Source: JBGPHT01 sp041484525 (lineage in GTDB: Bacteria; Acidobacteriota; Terriglobia; Bryobacterales; Bryobacteraceae). From it: 8,418 nt of DNA. The notes under the pieces are model-generated. The model was not told the DNA's origin. It made no database searches and worked only from the letters and a program-made list of their open reading frames with translations. Positions 6,528 to 8,418 of the stretch are shown here, in pieces. The number at the start of each line of letters is the position of its first letter. Position 1 is the stretch's first letter. The stretch is from assembly GCA_041484525.1 (NCBI GenBank), contig JBGPHT010000239.1:1-8418 (forward strand), in the 5' to 3' direction. The position numbers and the translations under genes were made by a program.

Positions 6528-6797
6528 TTATTCGGTCGGGAGGGAAGTAGGTCCGGCATAATAGCTGAAACCGGTTTTGGGCAGAAGGTCCCAGTATTGG
6601 CCGGGCTCTAGATTTGCCTTCGTCAATATATCCTCGAATACCGTCAAAGACAGAATCTGGCCGCGCTTCGGGACTACGATCTGGTTTCCGCCTTTGGTGA
6701 GTATCCAGTTATACTGGCCTTCGGCTGCTACCGACCATTTGGCCAGCAACAGAAGTTCCTTCATGATCTGCGGCCGTATTGGAGTTATTGCAGGCAT
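6528..6797 (-). CDS. HicA-like (YcfA-type) toxin-fold protein lacking the catalytic His
   Basis: A small protein (89 aa from ATG 6797, or 78 aa from ATG 6764). The second start better fits the fold, because the family begins with KELLKLL-type helices. From Met 6764 the pattern helix (MKELLLLAKW), strands (YNWILTKGGNQIVVP), then helix (SLTVFEDILTKANL) followed by GQYWDLL matches the HicA dsRBD-like layout. In canonical HicA the turn after the first strand carries G-S-H with the RNase His; here it reads KGGNQ, so the catalytic His is missing. The gene overlaps the hicB-like gene by 13 nt from the long start, or follows it by 20 nt from the short one. Neither start has a clear ribosome site, so coupling to hicB is likely. 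A TATAAT (6815-6820) lies just upstream on the same strand, without a -35. The protein could be an inactivated toxin or a different RNA-binding family. Confidence 0.6.
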   Translation of the reverse strand: MPAITPIRPQIMKELLLLAKWSVAAEGQYNWILTKGGNQIVVPKRGQILSLTVFEDILTKANLEPGQYWDLLPKTGFSYYAGPTSLPTE

Positions 6798-7165
6798 CCA
6801 GACGTATTGGACACATTATACTGCGCCAGCAGGTAAAGAGGAACCTCGATTTCAACGTCATCCAGCAGCTCCAATTCGGGGTTGGTCACGCTGATGAACT
6901 CCTCCGAAACCTCTGCAATGTTCACTCCGGGCGGCAATGGCGCGAGTTGAACAAATCCAATTCGCCGCAGTACCTGTTCCAAGCGATCATGGGCATACGC
7001 AGTTTGAAGGTATAATGCAGCAGCTTCCCGTATAGCCTCTACCGCCTGTTCCTGCGAATCGCCTTGCGAAAAGATTCCAAGAGCGGGGCAATGGCTCACA
7101 AAAACCGAAGCCTCTGGGTCGTGTCGGAATTTGGTGTTAAGCTTAAATGTAATCTGTGGAAACAT
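6785..7165 (-). CDS. hicB: HicB-like antitoxin
   Basis: A 126-residue protein. Residues 1-50 match the HicB partial RNase H-like fold: strand FPQITFKL, then ASVFVSHCPALGIFSQGDS, then a helix QEQAVEAIREAAALYLQT, the usual 'CPxLpGxxSqGdtxeEAxxnixEAixlyl' pattern of the family. A longer C-terminal part (about 66-126) has mixed strand/helix character and ends VEIEVPLYLLAQYN. I see no clear HTH or ribbon-helix-helix DNA-binding unit in it. The start at ATG 7165 is supported by AGGA 3 nt upstream and by conservation beginning there. The frame is open further upstream but runs into the promoter region. The HicA-like gene follows, so the order is hicB-hicA, the less common arrangement. HicB family membership is fairly secure; a role as antitoxin to the neighbour is inferred. 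Confidence 0.7.
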   Translation of the reverse strand: MFPQITFKLNTKFRHDPEASVFVSHCPALGIFSQGDSQEQAVEAIREAAALYLQTAYAHDRLEQVLRRIGFVQLAPLPPGVNIAEVSEEFISVTNPELELLDDVEIEVPLYLLAQYNVSNTSGCLQ

Positions 7166-7178
7166 CCGTCCTGATGAT

Positions 7179-7184
7179 ACTATA
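7179..7184 (-). promoter_or_regulatory. Possible -10 element of the hicB-hicA pair
   Basis: The - strand reads TATAGT, 13 nt before the hicB start codon, with AGGA (7169-7172) as ribosome site. No convincing -35 is visible, so this is tentative. Confidence 0.35.
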
Positions 7185-7195
7185 CTACCGGCCCA

Positions 7196-7212
7196 CGAAT
7201 ACAGCATATTCG
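7196..7212. promoter_or_regulatory. Perfect palindrome upstream of hicB, candidate autoregulatory operator
   Basis: CGAATACAGCATATTCG is a perfect 6-bp inverted repeat (CGAATA/TATTCG) with a 5-bp spacer. It lies about 30 bp before the hicB start and 11 bp upstream of the possible -10. Toxin-antitoxin operons of this family are commonly autoregulated through such sites. It could also lie near the end of the adjacent insertion sequence, whose boundary I could not place. Confidence 0.45.
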
Positions 7213-7265
7213 GGTATTGGATACTTGCATACCACGGGCGGTGGCCACCCACGTTTTTAGCTCCT

Positions 7266-8227
7266 CTATTGGGTCCTGCTCGTCAGCAAATCTGCCATAC
7301 CCCAAATCCGATTCGTCAGGCCCGACGCGACCGCCGGAGTCGTCTTGAGCGTCCCATGGACCTTGCAAAAGTTGTAGTAGGCGAAGTGGAGCGCGAGGGC
7401 CGCTTTCAGATTGCCCCACTTCTTGCTGAACGCGTTCGTTAGGCGCATCAGTGCCGTATGCACATCCGCATCGTGAGGTTTTGTCGCTCAACGTGCGACG
7501 TGCAAATGCGCTCGCCGTCTGGGTCCCCGTAGACTGGTGTGGGGATCGCTTCGGCCATCCTGGGCGGGCTGTAGCGGCGGGCTGCTTCCGGCGTTTCCTG
7601 CGTGTAGATCTTCACGAGCTGCGCGTAATCCACGCGCTCGTCAAGCTGCGTACCCACGGCGTAGTTGTAAGCCTTCAGGCCATCCGTGGTCAACTGAAAG
7701 CGCTGATCGGCAGCAGTGGCGTCCGCGAGCTTCGCCATGAAGCGCGTTGCCGACGTTACCGTACGCTTGCCCAATTCGAAGGCGAGCACGAGCTTGGTAT
7801 GACGTTCAATGGCAACGAAGGTCCAGGCATCTCCGAGGTACGGGAACTTCTCTTCATCGCCGCGACGATTCGCCTGCTTCTTGCCGACGAAGCACCAGAT
7901 TTCATCGGCTTGAACGTCTGTCACCGGAATGTCGCGGATGCGCTCGGCGAGGAGGGCTTCACACTTCTCGCCAGCTTCGATGAGCAACCGCATGATGGCT
8001 TTCTTGCCGAGGCCCGTGATCCGCTCCGTACTGCGAATGCTGTTGCCTTCGCAGAGCATCCGCAACGCAACCAGGCTCATAGCTTCATCCACTTGCTTGT
8101 GGCCGAAGATGCCAAAATCTTTGTGGTCGCTGAACGTCTTACCGCACTGGGCGCAGCGGTAGCGTTGCAGTCCATCGGGGCGCTTTCCAGACTTCTTGCA
8201 TTCGATTCGGCAATTGTGACACGTCAC
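7266..8227 (-). pseudogene. IS1-family transposase (single-ORF type), frameshifted
   Basis: The translation from GTG 8227 (residues 1-258) starts with a zinc ribbon, CHNC (3-6) and CAQC (25-28), then a helix-turn-helix (about 61-85, IRSTERITGLGKKAIMRLL). The DDE catalytic core follows: Asp108 in ADEIWCFVGKK, Asp182 in TTDGLKAY and Glu247 in HVERQNLTMRM. The frame then ends at TGA 7448-7450. The expected continuation, LMRLTNAFSKKW...HFAYYNFCKVHGTLK...WGMADLL, is in another frame from 7451 down to the stop at 7266. A single missing base near 7452-7453, where an Arg-like codon reads only CA, explains the break. The intact protein would be about 320 aa, normal for one-ORF IS1 relatives. An upstream in-frame Met exists at 8413, but residues before 8227 look non-coding. 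A programmed -1 frameshift is unlikely because no slippery A-run is present. Confidence 0.88.
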
Positions 8228-8418
8228 TGTGAATCTCGTTGAGATCCACAGCCAAAAGCCGGATACTGAGGTTGAGAGTAAACGTCTGAGCAAACCATCT
8301 GTTCGCGCGCGGGAGTTGGTGCTGCACTGTAAGGGTGGACGAACAACAAGCGCAGGTGGTAGGGGTGGGGCGGCGGCGGAGTCGGACGGAAGCCGAGCAG
8401 TTAGTTGCCGCATACGAA
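8228..8418. other. Non-coding stretch upstream of the transposase; IS end not resolved
   Basis: These 191 bases should contain the transposase promoter and the outer end of the insertion sequence. I compared them with 7166-7265 and found no convincing inverted terminal repeat. The best weak match is GTATCCGGCTTTTGG on the - strand near 8250-8265 against GTATTGGATACTTGC on the + strand near 7214-7228. I also found no target duplication. A G-rich run (8354-8379) is present, but no gene is supported. Confidence 0.4.

Noticed and set aside
7448..7460. Programmed -1 frameshift making the full IS1 transposase, as in classical IS1 insAB
   Set aside because: Classical IS1 shifts between InsA and InsB on an A-rich slippery site. 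Here the break is after the catalytic core and the local bases (ATACGGCACTGA) offer no slippery heptamer. A one-base deletion aligns the flanks exactly.
7213..8270. Inverted terminal repeats of the IS
   Set aside because: The best pair (around 7214-7228 and 8250-8265) shares about half its positions, which is not better than chance, and no target duplication was seen.
8354..8379. G-rich run that might form a G-quadruplex
   Set aside because: Only two runs of four G plus short GG pairs in a GC-rich genome; weak and without context.
1..8418. CRISPR array, tRNA or rRNA genes
   Set aside because: No regularly spaced direct repeats, and no tRNA- or rRNA-like sequences were recognised on either strand.

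Overview
The window looks like chromosomal DNA of a high-GC bacterium. The suggested source is an acidobacterium of the Solibacter/Bryobacter type. This rests on gene order, on the resemblance of the 214-residue unknown protein to conserved acidobacterial proteins I remember, and on GC-rich coding with frequent GTG starts. It was not tested by any search. The left three quarters hold two tightly packed housekeeping operons pointing at each other. The right quarter is a lower-GC accessory patch with a toxin-antitoxin-like pair and a broken insertion-sequence transposase.

Positions 1-3958 (+ strand): a five-gene run, valS (3' part, from the KMSKS loop onward) - nadC - birA - coaX - unknown protein. 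The genes overlap by 4 nt (ATGA or GTGA), overlap by 17 nt, or are separated by 3 nt, so they are almost certainly co-transcribed and partly translationally coupled. The run joins aminoacylation of tRNA-Val with three cofactor steps: NAD (quinolinate phosphoribosyltransferase), biotin attachment to carrier proteins, and the first step of coenzyme A synthesis. The unknown 214-residue protein closes the operon through a GTGA overlap with coaX.

Positions 3967-4033 hold a long, nearly perfect hairpin between the two convergent operons. It is either a bidirectional terminator or a REP/MITE-like repeat.

Positions 4041-6452 (- strand): argC - argB - argA-like GNAT, the first three steps of arginine synthesis from glutamate, joined by two 4-nt overlaps. 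Upstream of argC is an extended -10 promoter (TGGTATAAT) covered by two tandem sequences resembling ARG boxes, each matching 14 of 18 consensus positions and 2 bp apart. This points to repression by an ArgR-type regulator.

Positions 6528-7212 (- strand): a hicB-like antitoxin gene followed by an overlapping hicA-like gene. The order is the reverse of the common hicAB, and the HicA-like protein lacks the catalytic histidine of the family. A perfect palindrome lies upstream of hicB. GC content drops to roughly 50% here by eye.

Positions 7266-8227 (- strand): an IS1-family transposase of the single-ORF type with a zinc-ribbon N-terminus and all three DDE residues, disrupted by a one-base deletion just after the catalytic Glu. 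The remaining 190 bases contain no gene I can support, and I could not place the IS ends.
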